From Arcobacter lacus (GTDB taxonomy: Bacteria; Campylobacterota; Campylobacteria; Campylobacterales; Arcobacteraceae): a stretch of 64,000 nt of DNA. The stretch lies in NCBI RefSeq assembly GCF_003063295.1, contig NZ_MUXF01000007.1, positions 1-64,000 of the forward strand, written 5' to 3'. Position numbers and translations under genes: made by a program. Below, piece after piece: positions 1 to 10,514 of this stretch (the first letter of the stretch is position 1; every line of letters begins with the position of its first letter). Under the pieces are notes generated by a model. It ran no database searches and was not told where the DNA came from. It saw nothing but the letters and a program-made list of their open reading frames with translations.

Positions 1-177
1 ATTTAATTTTTTAACCATTATTATTCTATACAAAATTATTTTTAATACATTATTCTAATTTATTATTATTGATTATTTTATTCATATATTCTTCTTACAT
101 TAAATCTTTACTATCTCTAATTCTCTAATATAACACTGATTTAAAAAAAAATACAATTCTATTATTTTTTAGCCATA

Positions 178-209
178 AAAAAAGCCAAGCTAAAAAACTT
201 GGCTTTTTT
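178..209 (-). terminator. Rho-independent terminator downstream of the MFS exporter gene
   Basis: A 12-bp perfect stem (178-189 with 198-209, core AGCCAAG/CTTGGCT) encloses an 8-base loop, with A/T runs on both sides, so it could end transcription from either direction. It lies about 60 bases beyond the stop codon of the minus-strand MFS gene. The remaining bases 1-177 are AT-rich and I see no gene, RNA or repeat there. Confidence 0.8.
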
Positions 210-271
210 CTTCTTTTGGAATTGACAAATCTTATAATCTTGACTCATATCTTCTTAACATATACAGTTTT

Positions 272-1414
272 TTATTTATATTTTTTATAAAAACTTATAG
301 TTAATATAAGTCCTAAAGTTGCAATACCTGCTCCAACTAAAGATGGATAATTAAAAGAAAGACCAAATATAAGTGGAATTCCTCCCACAAAAGCACCAAT
401 AGAATTTGCTACATTAAATGATGCTTGTACAAAAGCTGCACCTAACATTTCAGAATGTTTTGCATTTTTTAGCATAATCATACTAATAGGCGTTCCCATT
501 GACATAGATAAAACACCACAAATAAATGTAAGAATTATAGAAATTATTTTATTCTCTGAAAATAAAAAAACGAAAACTAAGAAAATTATCATCAAAAAAA
601 GTATAGTAATTATAACTTTTACAGGATCTTTTTTATCAGAAAAATATCCACCCATAATATTTCCTACAACCATTCCTGCTCCTGCAACTATCATCAAATA
701 AGATACGGTTGAAGGATCAAATTTTGAAACATGAATTAAAAGTGGAGCAATATAACTAAACCACGCAAAAAGTCCACCAAAACCTATAATAACGATTGAT
801 AAAATATGCCAAGCTTTTATAGTTTTAAAAAACTCTATCTCTTCTTTAAATGTAACACTTTTTAAAGACTTTAGTTTTGGCATCCAAAGGTATAAAAAAG
901 TTATCGTTAAAAGACCTAATAATGAGACAATTCCAAAAGCATATCTCCAATGCAAGTGATGACCAATATATGTAACCAAAGGAACCATAGCAAGATTTGC
1001 AACTGTAAGTCCAGTAAACATAGATGCTATTGCTTGGGCAGCTTTTCCTTCTTTTGCAAGTTTAGCTGCAACAACAGTTCCTACACCAAAAAATGCACCA
1101 TGTGGAAGACCTGCAAAAAATCTCGACATCAAAAGTGTATTATAATCAGGTGCAATAATTGAAAGTGCATTAAAAAATGTAAATAAAATCATAAAAGTTA
1201 TTAAAACATATTTAGGAGGAAATTTTGCACTAAGTGCAACTAAAATTGGAGCTCCTACTACAACTCCAAGAGCATATGCAGATATTAAATGTCCTGCAAC
1301 TGGAATTGAAATTGCTAAATCATTTGCAACATCGGGAAGTAAACCCATAATTACAAACTCTGTTGTTCCTATACCTAATCCACCTAAGGCAAGGGGAAAT
1401 AATTGTTTAGTCAT
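272..1414 (-). CDS. MFS transporter, DHA1 / AraJ-like sugar or drug efflux family
   Basis: A 380-residue, strongly hydrophobic protein with about 12 predicted membrane segments, the usual length for a 12-TM major facilitator. The N-terminus (GIGTTEFVIMGLLPDVA) and the segment with SRFFAGLPHGAFFGVG around residues 97-112 are typical of the AraJ/YdhP branch of DHA1 exporters. These are inner-membrane proton antiporters that export sugars or small drugs. The start has an AAGG ribosome-binding site on the minus strand. It follows the alpha/beta hydrolase gene on the same strand after a 74-base gap. The substrate cannot be read from the sequence. Confidence 0.85.
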   Translation of the reverse strand: MTKQLFPLALGGLGIGTTEFVIMGLLPDVANDLAISIPVAGHLISAYALGVVVGAPILVALSAKFPPKYVLITFMILFTFFNALSIIAPDYNTLLMSRFFAGLPHGAFFGVGTVVAAKLAKEGKAAQAIASMFTGLTVANLAMVPLVTYIGHHLHWRYAFGIVSLLGLLTITFLYLWMPKLKSLKSVTFKEEIEFFKTIKAWHILSIVIIGFGGLFAWFSYIAPLLIHVSKFDPSTVSYLMIVAGAGMVVGNIMGGYFSDKKDPVKVIITILFLMIIFLVFVFLFSENKIISIILTFICGVLSMSMGTPISMIMLKNAKHSEMLGAAFVQASFNVANSIGAFVGGIPLIFGLSFNYPSLVGAGIATLGLILTISFYKKYK

Positions 1415-1488
1415 ATTGTGCCTTAAAATTTTTTTTTGAATTTTAGTAAAAAAAGTTTATTACTAACTTAAAATAAAGTATTTGAATA

Positions 1489-2250
1489 TCAATGAATCCA
1501 TGATTCTATTTTTGAAGCAAAAAGTACTGGAGATTCAATCATCGGATAATGACCTGCTTCTTTAAATTCTACTATTTCAACATCATCAAATTGTTCAAAA
1601 TATTTTTTTACTTCTGCTGAAGAGAAAACAGGAAAATCATAGCTTCCTGTAATGATTTTTATAGGAATATCTAAACTAATTTGAGTATTTGAAGTACTTA
1701 AAAAGTTTTCATTTAAGTACATATTCATATAACCTAATCTTGCCTCAAGTATAGAACAATCATAGGCTAATTTTATTCTATAATCTTTCCACGTTTGGTT
1801 ATATCTTTGACTAGATTGTTCAACAATTTCTTCTATTTTCCCACTATTTTTTTTCATTTGTGATAATAAATTTTCTTTTGCTTTGGATGTACTTTTTACT
1901 CCTAAGAAGCTAATTGGTGTTATTAAAATAAGTTTATTTAGTCTTTTATCTTCAAAAGCTATATGTTGAGCTATCATAGTTGACATAGAGTGTGCAACTA
2001 ATGTATATTTTTCAATTTTAAGATGAGAAATTAAATTTATTACATCATTTGTAGCTTCTTTTAAATTATATTCACCTAATATATTTTTTGATAATCCATA
2101 ACCTCTTAAATCAACCATAAAATAAGTAAAATCATTTTTGTTTAGATATGGAATACAAGCTTCATAATTAGTACAATCTCCCATTAATTCATGCAAAAAA
2201 ATAATTGCATTTTCACCTTGACCAATTTTTTTGTATTCTAGTATTTCCAT
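1489..2250 (-). CDS. Alpha/beta hydrolase
   Basis: This 253-residue protein has the order of an alpha/beta-hydrolase: an oxyanion segment FLHELMGD (18-25), a nucleophile elbow VAHSMS with Ser88, Asp205 in TGSYDFP and His234 in EAGHYPMIESP. The elbow is AHSMS, not the usual GHSMG; the serine and its flanking histidine remain. No signal peptide is visible, so it is probably cytoplasmic. The start is preceded by AAGGATATTA. It is divergent from the rpsL operon. The family covers esterases, lyases and haloperoxidases, so the substrate stays open. Confidence 0.85.
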   Translation of the reverse strand: MEILEYKKIGQGENAIIFLHELMGDCTNYEACIPYLNKNDFTYFMVDLRGYGLSKNILGEYNLKEATNDVINLISHLKIEKYTLVAHSMSTMIAQHIAFEDKRLNKLILITPISFLGVKSTSKAKENLLSQMKKNSGKIEEIVEQSSQRYNQTWKDYRIKLAYDCSILEARLGYMNMYLNENFLSTSNTQISLDIPIKIITGSYDFPVFSSAEVKKYFEQFDDVEIVEFKEAGHYPMIESPVLFASKIESWIH

Positions 2251-2339
2251 TAATATCCTTTTTAACTAAGCGATTTTAGTAAAATATGACTAAGAATTTG
2301 ATAATTAATCAAATAAAGGAATTTTTAAATATTTTTAGA

Positions 2340-2379
2340 TATAATCCAACACTTTTTTAGAAAACTCACAGGTTTCCTA
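2340..2379 (+). promoter_or_regulatory. str operon promoter (-10 TATAAT) and leader hairpin
   Basis: A consensus -10 box TATAAT lies at 2340-2345, within GATATAATCC, the same context as at purE. There is no convincing -35, as is normal in Campylobacterota. A start near 2352 would give a leader of about 120 nt. Near its beginning, 2358-2365 can pair with 2372-2379 (7 of 8 pairs, 6-base loop). The rest of the 2251-2471 divergent gap shows no other clear element. Confidence 0.6.
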
Positions 2380-2471
2380 GAATGGTAGTATCGTTTCAAA
2401 AATATTTTGAAGTACACGAGAAGCATGAGTGGGGCTATAACTACTCAAACCAAATTTTAAAAAGGAAAGAA

Positions 2472-2855
2472 ATGCCTACAATCAATCAGCTTGTAAGAAA
2501 AGAGCGAAAAAAGGTGATCGATAAATCAAAATCACCAGCTTTAAAAAAATGTCCACAAAGAAGAGGTGTGTGTACAAGAGTATATACAACAACTCCTAAA
2601 AAACCTAACTCGGCTTTAAGAAAAGTTGCAAAAGTTAGATTAACAACAGGATTTGAAGTTATTTCATATATTGGTGGAGAAGGGCATAACCTTCAAGAAC
2701 ACTCTATCGTATTAGTTAGAGGTGGAAGAGTAAAAGATTTACCTGGGGTTAAATACCACATTGTTAGAGGTGCTTTAGATACAGCTGGTGTAAATAACAG
2801 AACAGTTTCTAGATCTAAATATGGTACTAAAAGACCAAAAGCAGCGAAAAAATAA
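2472..2855 (+). CDS. rpsL: 30S ribosomal protein S12
   Basis: S12 of 127 residues starting [10 protein letters not shown]. It sits at the decoding centre and helps control translational accuracy. The conserved loops [13 protein letters not shown] and [13 protein letters not shown] are intact; Lys43 and Lys88, the classical streptomycin-resistance positions, are both wild-type. The reading frame is open upstream to 2382, but the start at 2472 has AAAAGGAAAG directly before it and matches the family N-terminus, so the longer start is rejected. It is the first gene of the str operon with rpsG and fusA. Confidence 0.97.
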   Translation: MPTINQLVRKERKKVIDKSKSPALKKCPQRRGVCTRVYTTTPKKPNSALRKVAKVRLTTGFEVISYIGGEGHNLQEHSIVLVRGGRVKDLPGVKYHIVRGALDTAGVNNRTVSRSKYGTKRPKAAKK

Positions 2856-2859
2856 GTAG

Positions 2860-3339
<480 letters not shown>

Positions 3340-3348
3340 GATAAAATT

Positions 3349-5457
3349 ATGGCTAGAAAAATACCACTTAATAGAGTTAGAAATATCGGTATTGCTGCTC
3401 ATATTGATGCAGGAAAAACTACAACAACTGAAAGAATTTTATTCTATACAGGTGTTTCTCATAAAATTGGTGAGGTTCATGAAGGTGCTGCAACAATGGA
3501 CTGGATGGAACAAGAGCAAGAAAGAGGTATTACAATTACTTCTGCTGCTACAACTTGTCACTGGAATCACCCAAAAACAAATGAGCAATTACAAGTAAAT
3601 ATTATTGACACACCAGGTCACGTTGACTTTACAATTGAAGTTGAAAGATCTATGAGGGTTCTTGATGGTGCTGTTGCTGTATTTTGTTCAGTTGGTGGGG
3701 TTCAACCACAATCTGAAACTGTTTGGAGACAAGCAAATAAATATGGTGTTCCAAGAATTATTTATGTAAATAAAATGGATAGAACAGGAGCAAACTTCTT
3801 TAATGTTGAAGCTCAAGTTAGAGATAGATTAAAAGCGAATCCAGTTCCAATTCAAGTTCCAATTGGTGCAGAAGAAAACTTTAGAGGTATGATTGATTTA
3901 GTAAAAATGAAAGCATATACTTATAATCTTGATGCACAAGCTGGTGAAATGTATAAAATTGAAGATATTCCTGCAGATTTAGAAGATGTTGTTGCTGAAT
4001 ATAGAGAAAAACTTGTTGAAGCTGCAGCTGAATCTAGTGAAGAATTAATGGAAAAATATCTTGAAGGTACAGAATTAACTGAAGATGAAATTGTTGAAGG
4101 ACTTAAAAAAAGATGTTTAGCAATGGAAATTACACCAATGGTATGTGGAACTTCATTTAAAAATAAAGGGGTTCAACCTTTACTTGATGCTGTTGCTATG
4201 TATTTACCAGCACCTACTGAAGTTGCTGATATTAAAGGTGAAACTCAAGATGGTGATGCAATTATCGTTCCTTCAACTGATAAAGGTGAAGTTGCAGCAT
4301 TAGCATTCAAAATTATGACTGACCCATTTGTTGGACAATTAACATTTACAAGAGTTTATAGAGGAATTTTAGAGTCTGGAACTTATGTGTTAAACTCAAC
4401 AAAAATGAAAAAAGAGAGAATCGGAAGATTACTTAAAATGCACGCAAACTCTAGAGAAGAGATTAAAGAACTTTATGCTGGAGAAATTGGTGCAGTTGTT
4501 GGTCTTAAAGATACAATTACAGGAGATACACTAGCAAGTGAAAAAGATCCTGTTATCTTAGAAAGAATGGATTTTCCGGATCCAGTTATTTCTGTTGCTG
4601 TTGAACCAAAAACAAAAGCTGATCAAGAAAAAATGGGTATTGCTTTAGGAAAACTTGCTGAAGAAGATCCATCATTTAGAGTAAATACTGATGAAGAATC
4701 AGGACAAACAATTATTTCTGGAATGGGTGAATTACACTTAGAAATTCTTGTAGATAGAATGAAAAGAGAGTTTAAAGTAGAAGCTGAAGTAGGTGCTCCA
4801 CAAGTTGCTTATAGAGAAACTATCAGAAATGCTGTTAAACAAGAGTATAAATATGCAAAACAATCTGGTGGTAAAGGTCAATATGGACATGTTTATTTAG
4901 AAATTAAACCATTACCTTCTGGAAGTGAGCCAAACTTTAAATTTAACAACGAAATTAAAGGTGGGGTTGTACCAAAAGAGTATATTCCAGCTGTTGAAAA
5001 AGGTTGTGCAGAAGCAATGTTAGGTGGAATTTTAGCTGGATATCCAATGGTTGATATCGAAGTTACATTATATGATGGTTCTTACCACGATGTTGACTCA
5101 TCTGAGATGGCATTTAAACTTGCTGCTTCTATGGGATTTAAACAAGGTTGTAGAAGTGCAGCTGCTGGTGCAGTTATTCTTGAGCCAATTATGAAAGTTG
5201 AAATTGAAACTCCTGAAGATTATATGGGAGACGTAATTGGTGATTGTAATAAAAGAAGAGGACAAGTTCAATCTATGGATGACAGAGCAGGTATCAAACT
5301 TGTTACTGCAATGATTCCATTATCTGAAATGTTTGGATATTCAACAGATTTAAGATCAATGTCTCAAGGTAGAGCAACATACTCTATGATTTTTGATGCA
5401 TACCAAGAAGTTCCAAAAAATGTTTCTGAAGAGATTATGAAAAAAAGAAATGGATAA
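3349..5457 (+). CDS. fusA: Translation elongation factor G
   Basis: EF-G of 702 residues, the GTPase that drives ribosomal translocation. The G domain shows [11 protein letters not shown] (17-27), the switch-I segment [19 protein letters not shown] and NKMD. Domain IV and V features such as [15 protein letters not shown] and the C-terminal [15 protein letters not shown] are present. The length matches the family. It ends the str operon; no tuf gene follows, and a strong terminator comes 20 bases later. Confidence 0.97.
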   Translation: MARKIPLNRVRNIGIAAHIDAGKTTTTERILFYTGVSHKIGEVHEGAATMDWMEQEQERGITITSAATTCHWNHPKTNEQLQVNIIDTPGHVDFTIEVERSMRVLDGAVAVFCSVGGVQPQSETVWRQANKYGVPRIIYVNKMDRTGANFFNVEAQVRDRLKANPVPIQVPIGAEENFRGMIDLVKMKAYTYNLDAQAGEMYKIEDIPADLEDVVAEYREKLVEAAAESSEELMEKYLEGTELTEDEIVEGLKKRCLAMEITPMVCGTSFKNKGVQPLLDAVAMYLPAPTEVADIKGETQDGDAIIVPSTDKGEVAALAFKIMTDPFVGQLTFTRVYRGILESGTYVLNSTKMKKERIGRLLKMHANSREEIKELYAGEIGAVVGLKDTITGDTLASEKDPVILERMDFPDPVISVAVEPKTKADQEKMGIALGKLAEEDPSFRVNTDEESGQTIISGMGELHLEILVDRMKREFKVEAEVGAPQVAYRETIRNAVKQEYKYAKQSGGKGQYGHVYLEIKPLPSGSEPNFKFNNEIKGGVVPKEYIPAVEKGCAEAMLGGILAGYPMVDIEVTLYDGSYHDVDSSEMAFKLAASMGFKQGCRSAAAGAVILEPIMKVEIETPEDYMGDVIGDCNKRRGQVQSMDDRAGIKLVTAMIPLSEMFGYSTDLRSMSQGRATYSMIFDAYQEVPKNVSEEIMKKRNG

Positions 5458-5477
5458 TTTCTAAATTTTCTTTTTAT

Positions 5478-5504
5478 AAAGGGATATGCTTTGCATATCC
5501 CTTT
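5478..5504 (+). terminator. Rho-independent terminator of the str operon
   Basis: A 12-bp perfect stem (5478-5489 with 5493-5504; core GGGATATGC/GCATATCCC), a TTT loop and a T run through 5509 directly after fusA. This is one of the clearest intrinsic terminators in the window. Confidence 0.92.
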
Positions 5505-5607
5505 TTTTTATTTTAAATATTAGAAAAATATTTCATTTTGTAATATTTTTTTGATATTTATTAAATAATTGCTAAAATAGGCAAAATAAAATATTTGAAA
5601 TATTTTT

Positions 5608-5613
5608 TATAAT
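5608..5613 (+). promoter_or_regulatory. Candidate -10 box for nadK-recN
   Basis: TATAAT 39 bases upstream of the nadK start, at the end of a very AT-rich 190-base gap. No -35 is recognisable. The rest of the gap (5510-5600) is A/T-rich sequence with only chance-level inverted repeats. Confidence 0.5.
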
Positions 5614-5651
5614 AGGATAAAATAGAATAAATTTATGAAAATGAGTAAAAT

Positions 5652-6518
5652 TTGAGAGTTGAAAAAAATTTCGAATTATTAAAAAATATAAGAAGCGTTG
5701 GTGTTATTTTAAAACCTGAAAGCCCAGAACTAAAAAATGTTTACCAGAATATAAAAGAGCTATTTAATAAAGTAAATATAGAGACTTTTTTAGAAAAAGA
5801 ATCTGCAAAAATGATAGATTTAGATGGATTTGAATTTGATGATATTTGCAAAAAAGTAGATTTTTTGATATCTGTTGGTGGCGATGGAACTTTATTGGGA
5901 GTAGTAAGAAAATCATTTAAATATGATCTTCCAATTTTAGGAATAAATCTTGGTACTTTAGGTTTTTTGACAGATATTTCTATGAATCAGTTAGAAAATT
6001 TTATAATAGATTTAAAAAAAGATATTTATAAAATTAATACAAGAATGATGATTGAAGGCTGTATTAATAAAAATAGTTTTGTTGCATTTAATGATATAGT
6101 AATTTCAAGAAAGTCAATTTCTTCTATGATAAAAATAAGAGGGAAAATTGATGGAAAATCTTTTAATACTTATTATGGTGATGGAGTGATAGTTTCTACT
6201 CCAACAGGTTCAACAGCATATAATTTATCTGTTGGAGGACCAATAGTTTATCCTTTAACTGAAGCATTTATCATTACTCCAATAGCACCTCATTCATTAA
6301 CTCAAAGACCGATTGTTATGCCAGCTGATTTTGAAATCGAGTTTAAAATAGTTGATAATCAAGGTGCAGTTGTAATAGTAGATGGACAAGAAATTTTTGA
6401 AATTGAAGAAAACCAATCCGTAAAAATAAAAATTGCGCAAAAAAAAGTAAAAATGTTACATAGAATTCAAAGAAACTATTTTGAAGTTTTAAGTGAAAAA
6501 TTAAGATGGGGAAATTAA
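5652..6518 (+). CDS. nadK: NAD kinase
   Basis: A 288-residue cytoplasmic ATP-NAD kinase that phosphorylates NAD to NADP. Diagnostic motifs are SVGGDGTLLG (GGDGT at 76-80), NLGTLGFLTD and TPTGSTAYNLSVGGP. The start is TTG; an ATG at 5635 lies in another frame and reads only six codons, so it cannot serve this gene. The ribosome-binding site is weak. The 3-base gap to recN suggests translational coupling. The length agrees with NadK of related species. Confidence 0.93.
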   Translation: MRVEKNFELLKNIRSVGVILKPESPELKNVYQNIKELFNKVNIETFLEKESAKMIDLDGFEFDDICKKVDFLISVGGDGTLLGVVRKSFKYDLPILGINLGTLGFLTDISMNQLENFIIDLKKDIYKINTRMMIEGCINKNSFVAFNDIVISRKSISSMIKIRGKIDGKSFNTYYGDGVIVSTPTGSTAYNLSVGGPIVYPLTEAFIITPIAPHSLTQRPIVMPADFEIEFKIVDNQGAVVIVDGQEIFEIEENQSVKIKIAQKKVKMLHRIQRNYFEVLSEKLRWGN

Positions 6519-6521
6519 AAA

Positions 6522-8054
6522 TTGATTACTAGAGTTTATTTAAAAAATTGTTTATCATTTGATGAAGTTGATTTAGAGTTTAAATCAGGATTAAATATAT
6601 TTACAGGACCTAGTGGTGCGGGTAAATCCATATTAATGCAAGAGATTTTATCTTTATTTGCATTAACAGAAGTAAAATCTGATATTGGTGAAGTTAATTT
6701 GAATAATTCAAAAATTTGTGATGAAGTTTATGATATATCTTTTGAAGAAGATATTGTTATTAAAAGTATAAAAAAAGATAAAACTAGATATTTTTTAAAT
6801 AATCAAACAATTTCTAAAAAGAATCTTTATGATTTTTCTACAAAACTGATAAAACACTTAAATTTAAGAGATACTTCGGAATTTGATAGTGTAAAACTCG
6901 TTGGATTTTTAGATAGATTATGTTCTGAGAAAAATAGTAATTTTATTCAAATAAAAAATAGTTTTGATAACTTATATAAAGATTTTATTCAAACAAAAAA
7001 AGAGTTAGATAAAATCATAGAAGACGAAACAAAACTTGAAGATTTAAAAGAGTTTGTAAAATTTGAAATTGATAAAATCGAACAGATAAATCCAAAAGTT
7101 GATGAATATGAAGAATTAAATGAAATAAAAAAAAGATTAGCAAAAAAAGAAAAAATTGAAGTGGCAATTAATAAAGCTTCAGGAATTTTAGAGTTTAATC
7201 AAAGTGTTAATAACGTTTTAGAATTGATGGAAGTTGATTCTTCATTTTTTGATGAAACTATGAATGAGTTAAATAATATATTTGAAAAGTTTAATGATAG
7301 CTTGATGGAATTAGATGACATAAATATAGAAAATGTTTTAGATAGAATTGAAAAACTTTCATCGTTACAAAAAAGATTTGGCTCTATAAAAGAGTGTTTA
7401 GAATATAAAGAACAAAAAATAAAAGAGTTAGAATCATATGAAAACATCTCTTTTCAAAAAGAAAATTTAGAAAAGAAATATGAAAATTTACATAAAGAAA
7501 TAAAAGAATTATCTCAAAAGATTTCAGCTTTTAGAAAAGAAAATAGCAAAATTTTAGAAGAAAAAATTAATCAATATTTGCAATTTTTATATTTGAGTAA
7601 TGCAAAAATCATTTTTGAAGAAAAAAGTCTTGATTCAACAGGAATTGATGAAATTAAATTTCAATTAAATCAAGTTGCTCTTGAAACTATTAGTTCAGGA
7701 GAATATAATAGATTAAGACTAGCTCTTTTGACTTCGATGAGCGAGTTGGATATTGGTGAAAATGGTATTTTATTTTTAGATGAAATAGATGCAAATTTAA
7801 GTGGAAAAGAGAGTGAAGCAATAGCAAAAGTTTTAGTGAAATTAAGCTCTTCATATCAAATTTTTGCTATTTCACATCAAACTCAATTAACTTCGAGTGC
7901 AAATCAACACTTTTTAGTTGATAAACAAAATGGAAAATCTACTGTTAAATTATTGAATAAAGATGAAAAAATCAATGAAGTAGCAAGAATGATAAGTGGT
8001 GAAAAGGTTACATCTGAAGCCTTAGAATTTGCAAAAAATTTATTAAATAATTAA
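6522..8054 (+). CDS. recN: DNA repair protein RecN (short epsilonproteobacterial form)
   Basis: An SMC-like ABC ATPase of 510 residues involved in double-strand-break repair. Visible are Walker A GPSGAGKS (29-36), a long charged coiled coil (about 150-350), the signature ISSGEYNRLRLAL and Walker B GILFLDEIDANLSG. It is somewhat shorter than E. coli RecN (about 550 residues), mainly in the coiled coil. The start is TTG, three bases after nadK; a nadK-recN pair is common in bacteria. Confidence 0.9.
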   Translation: MITRVYLKNCLSFDEVDLEFKSGLNIFTGPSGAGKSILMQEILSLFALTEVKSDIGEVNLNNSKICDEVYDISFEEDIVIKSIKKDKTRYFLNNQTISKKNLYDFSTKLIKHLNLRDTSEFDSVKLVGFLDRLCSEKNSNFIQIKNSFDNLYKDFIQTKKELDKIIEDETKLEDLKEFVKFEIDKIEQINPKVDEYEELNEIKKRLAKKEKIEVAINKASGILEFNQSVNNVLELMEVDSSFFDETMNELNNIFEKFNDSLMELDDINIENVLDRIEKLSSLQKRFGSIKECLEYKEQKIKELESYENISFQKENLEKKYENLHKEIKELSQKISAFRKENSKILEEKINQYLQFLYLSNAKIIFEEKSLDSTGIDEIKFQLNQVALETISSGEYNRLRLALLTSMSELDIGENGILFLDEIDANLSGKESEAIAKVLVKLSSSYQIFAISHQTQLTSSANQHFLVDKQNGKSTVKLLNKDEKINEVARMISGEKVTSEALEFAKNLLNN

Positions 8055-8070
8055 ATTAAAGTTATTTTAC

Positions 8071-8076
8071 TATAAT
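8071..8076 (+). promoter_or_regulatory. -10 box of the first chemoreceptor gene
   Basis: TATAAT at 8071-8076, 32 bases upstream of the start codon. It would give a leader of about 25 nt containing the ribosome-binding site GGGAGA (8098-8103). Confidence 0.6.
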
Positions 8077-8108
8077 TAGAACCTAGAACATTATATGGGA
8101 GAGATAAA

Positions 8109-10514
8109 ATGTTATCAAATATGACTATAAAGGCTAAGATTCTAATTCTTTCTTTGATTGTAATTATTGTTGTAACTGTATCAATTAGTATTGATTCAAT
8201 TATTTCAATAAAAAATCTTTCAGAAAAAAATATTGAAAACTATAAAAAAGAAGCATATTTAAAAAAAGAAGTAGAACTTAAAAACTATGTTACTTTAGCA
8301 TATAAAATGGTTGAAATCTATTATAATAAAGTTGATGCAGATAAATCTAATGAAAAAGAGATACAACAAGAAGCATTAAAAGCAATTGCTGATTTAAAAT
8401 ATGCAAAGAATGACTATTTTTGGATAAATGATTCAAGTCCTAAAATGATTATGCATCCTATAAATTCTGCTTTAAATGGCAAAGATTTATCAACGTATGC
8501 AGATCCATATGGTAAAAAACTATTTATAGAAATGGCGAAAATTTCGACAGAAAATAAAGCAGGTGGTTTAGTAAAGTATTGGTGGGATAAACCAAATAAG
8601 AAAAATGACCCTAAAGAGAAATTTTCTTATGTTCAAAAATTTGAACCTTGGGATTGGATCATTGGAACAGGAGCTTATGTTGATGATGTAGAAACAGAAG
8701 TAGCTTTAATGAAAGAAAGAGTAAATAGTGAGATAAGAAGTGTTGTTATCAACCTTTTGATTTTTTCATTAATTCTTGCCGTAGTATTCTTTTCAATATA
8801 TAACTACTTTGTAAATCAAGCAATCATTAAACCTCTTAGAAATATCAATGAAGCAATAATAGATATGACAGAGGAAAAAGGGAATACTGATCATATTGAT
8901 AAAAAGTCAAATGATGAAATAGGTAAATTAACTGATAGCTTTAACAATTATATTAAAAAACTAAAATCAGGATACATGGAAGATGCAAAAGTAATTGAAA
9001 ATGTTGATGAAGTTATTGAAAAAGTAATAAATGGATTTTATGTTTATAAAGTTGAAAAAACATCTTCAAATCCACAAATAGAAAAATTAAGAAATTCTAT
9101 TAATTCTATGATAGATAAAACAAATCAAAATTTATTAGGATTAAATAATATTTTAATTGATTATGGAAGTTCAAATTTCTCTTTAAATGATTCAAAAATA
9201 GATACATCAAAAGTTGGAGGAATAATTTCTTCTTTAGTCGCAAGCACACAATTAATAGGTGCTTCAGTATCAGAATTTTTATCAATGATTGTAAATAGTG
9301 GAAAAAAATTAAATGAAGATACAGATAATTTATCAAAATCTGCAAGTAAATTATCTGATTCTGCTAGTAGCCAAGCTGCATCACTAGAAGAAACAGCAGC
9401 TGCAATTGAAGAGATTACTTCTATTGTAAAATCTACTGTTCAAAAAACTAAAACAATGTCATCTTTAGCAGAGCAATTACAACTTTCTTCAAAAGATGGA
9501 GAACTTTTAGCTTCTAAAACAAATAAAGCAATGGATGACATAGATACACAAGTAAATTCTATTAATGAAGCAATTAGTGTGATAGATCAAATAGCATTCC
9601 AAACAAATATTTTATCTTTAAATGCAGCAGTTGAAGCAGCAACAGCTGGAGAAGCAGGAAAAGGATTTGCAGTTGTTGCTCAAGAAGTGCGAAATCTAGC
9701 TTCAAGAAGTGCAGAAGCAGCAAGAGAAATAAAAAATATAGTTGAACTTGCAACATCAAAAGCAAATGAAGGAAAAGCAATTGCAAATGAGATGATAAAT
9801 GGATATACAGTTTTAAATAGTAAAATTAATGAAACAATTAATTTAATTGAAGATGTATCTATTGGAAGTAAAGAAGAAGAAAAAGGTATTTTACAGATAA
9901 ATGATACGATTAATGCTTTAGATAAAGCTACACAGTCAAATGCAAATTCTGCAATAGATATTAGTAAATTAGCGAATGAAGTTTCAGATTTATCAAAAAA
10001 CTTGCTAAAAATTGCAGATAGAGCTAAATTTAATAAAGCAAATCAAAAAGAGATAGAAGATATTGATTTAGTATTTACTGTTTCTAAATTAAAAAATGAT
10101 CATGTTAGATTTAAGTTGGTAAATTTAAGTAAAATTGCAACGACAAAAACTGCATGGAGTGTTACTAAACCAACAGAATGTGATTTAGGTAAATGGTTAA
10201 TTGAGCAAGAAAAAAATGCTAAAGCTTTTACAAAAACACAAAATTGGAAAGATTTAAAAACAAATCATGAAATGGTACATAATAGTATTCAAGAATATAT
10301 AAATGAAGAGTGTAAAGATAATTCAAATAATGAAGTTTTAAATTCTTTATCTCATAAAATGGATAGTTCTATATTTGAAGTGTTTAAAGGACTTGACCAG
10401 TTAAAAAAAGATAATCTAGTTGAAAATAAAATTGAAAAAGAGATATTTACTGAATCTAATGTAAAAACTCCTACTCCAAAAACTTCACAAAATGATGAAT
10501 GGGAAAGCTTTTAA
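8109..10514 (+). CDS. Methyl-accepting chemotaxis protein with Cache, HAMP, CZB and CheR-type C-terminal pentapeptide
   Basis: An 801-residue transmembrane chemoreceptor. TM1 is at about 9-31. A periplasmic sCache_2-like sensor follows (NDYFWINDSSPKMIMHP; KFEPWDWIIGTGAYVDD). TM2 is at about 212-234, then HAMP (about 235-285) and a cytoplasmic signalling domain whose tip NILSLNAAVEAATAGEAGKGF contacts CheA/CheW. After it comes a CZB zinc-binding domain with NDHVRF (His665) and CDLGKW (Cys691). The last residues, DEWESF, fit the xWxxF signature of CheR-docking pentapeptides. It is a single-gene unit with its own promoter and terminator. The ligand is unknown; sCache_2 receptors often sense small organic acids. 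Confidence 0.92.
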   Translation: MLSNMTIKAKILILSLIVIIVVTVSISIDSIISIKNLSEKNIENYKKEAYLKKEVELKNYVTLAYKMVEIYYNKVDADKSNEKEIQQEALKAIADLKYAKNDYFWINDSSPKMIMHPINSALNGKDLSTYADPYGKKLFIEMAKISTENKAGGLVKYWWDKPNKKNDPKEKFSYVQKFEPWDWIIGTGAYVDDVETEVALMKERVNSEIRSVVINLLIFSLILAVVFFSIYNYFVNQAIIKPLRNINEAIIDMTEEKGNTDHIDKKSNDEIGKLTDSFNNYIKKLKSGYMEDAKVIENVDEVIEKVINGFYVYKVEKTSSNPQIEKLRNSINSMIDKTNQNLLGLNNILIDYGSSNFSLNDSKIDTSKVGGIISSLVASTQLIGASVSEFLSMIVNSGKKLNEDTDNLSKSASKLSDSASSQAASLEETAAAIEEITSIVKSTVQKTKTMSSLAEQLQLSSKDGELLASKTNKAMDDIDTQVNSINEAISVIDQIAFQTNILSLNAAVEAATAGEAGKGFAVVAQEVRNLASRSAEAAREIKNIVELATSKANEGKAIANEMINGYTVLNSKINETINLIEDVSIGSKEEEKGILQINDTINALDKATQSNANSAIDISKLANEVSDLSKNLLKIADRAKFNKANQKEIEDIDLVFTVSKLKNDHVRFKLVNLSKIATTKTAWSVTKPTECDLGKWLIEQEKNAKAFTKTQNWKDLKTNHEMVHNSIQEYINEECKDNSNNEVLNSLSHKMDSSIFEVFKGLDQLKKDNLVENKIEKEIFTESNVKTPTPKTSQNDEWESF

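Noticed and set aside
222-238. TTGACA and TATAAT near each other downstream of the MFS gene
   Set aside because: Spacing is 5 bp, not 16-18 bp, and no plus-strand gene follows.
950-1162. Open frame on the plus strand inside the MFS gene
   Set aside because: Cys/Lys/Asn-rich translation of antisense sequence, no ribosome-binding site, fully covered by a clear gene.
2382-2471. 30-residue N-terminal extension of S12
   Set aside because: No ribosome-binding site at 2382, while AAAAGGAAAG precedes 2472 and S12 proteins start MPTINQ or similar.
5524-5607. 12-bp inverted repeat (AAAAATATTTCA) with a 60-base spacer upstream of nadK
   Set aside because: Pure A/T-rich sequence with a long loop; expected by chance at this base composition.
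5635-5655. Six-codon frame MKMSKI overlapping the nadK start
   Set aside because: No ribosome-binding site at the right distance and no attenuator structure after it.
9106-9786. Leu-rich minus-strand frames in the chemoreceptor gene
   Set aside because: Antisense of AT-rich helical repeats; the same Leu-rich shadows appear opposite the second chemoreceptor at 60309-60587.
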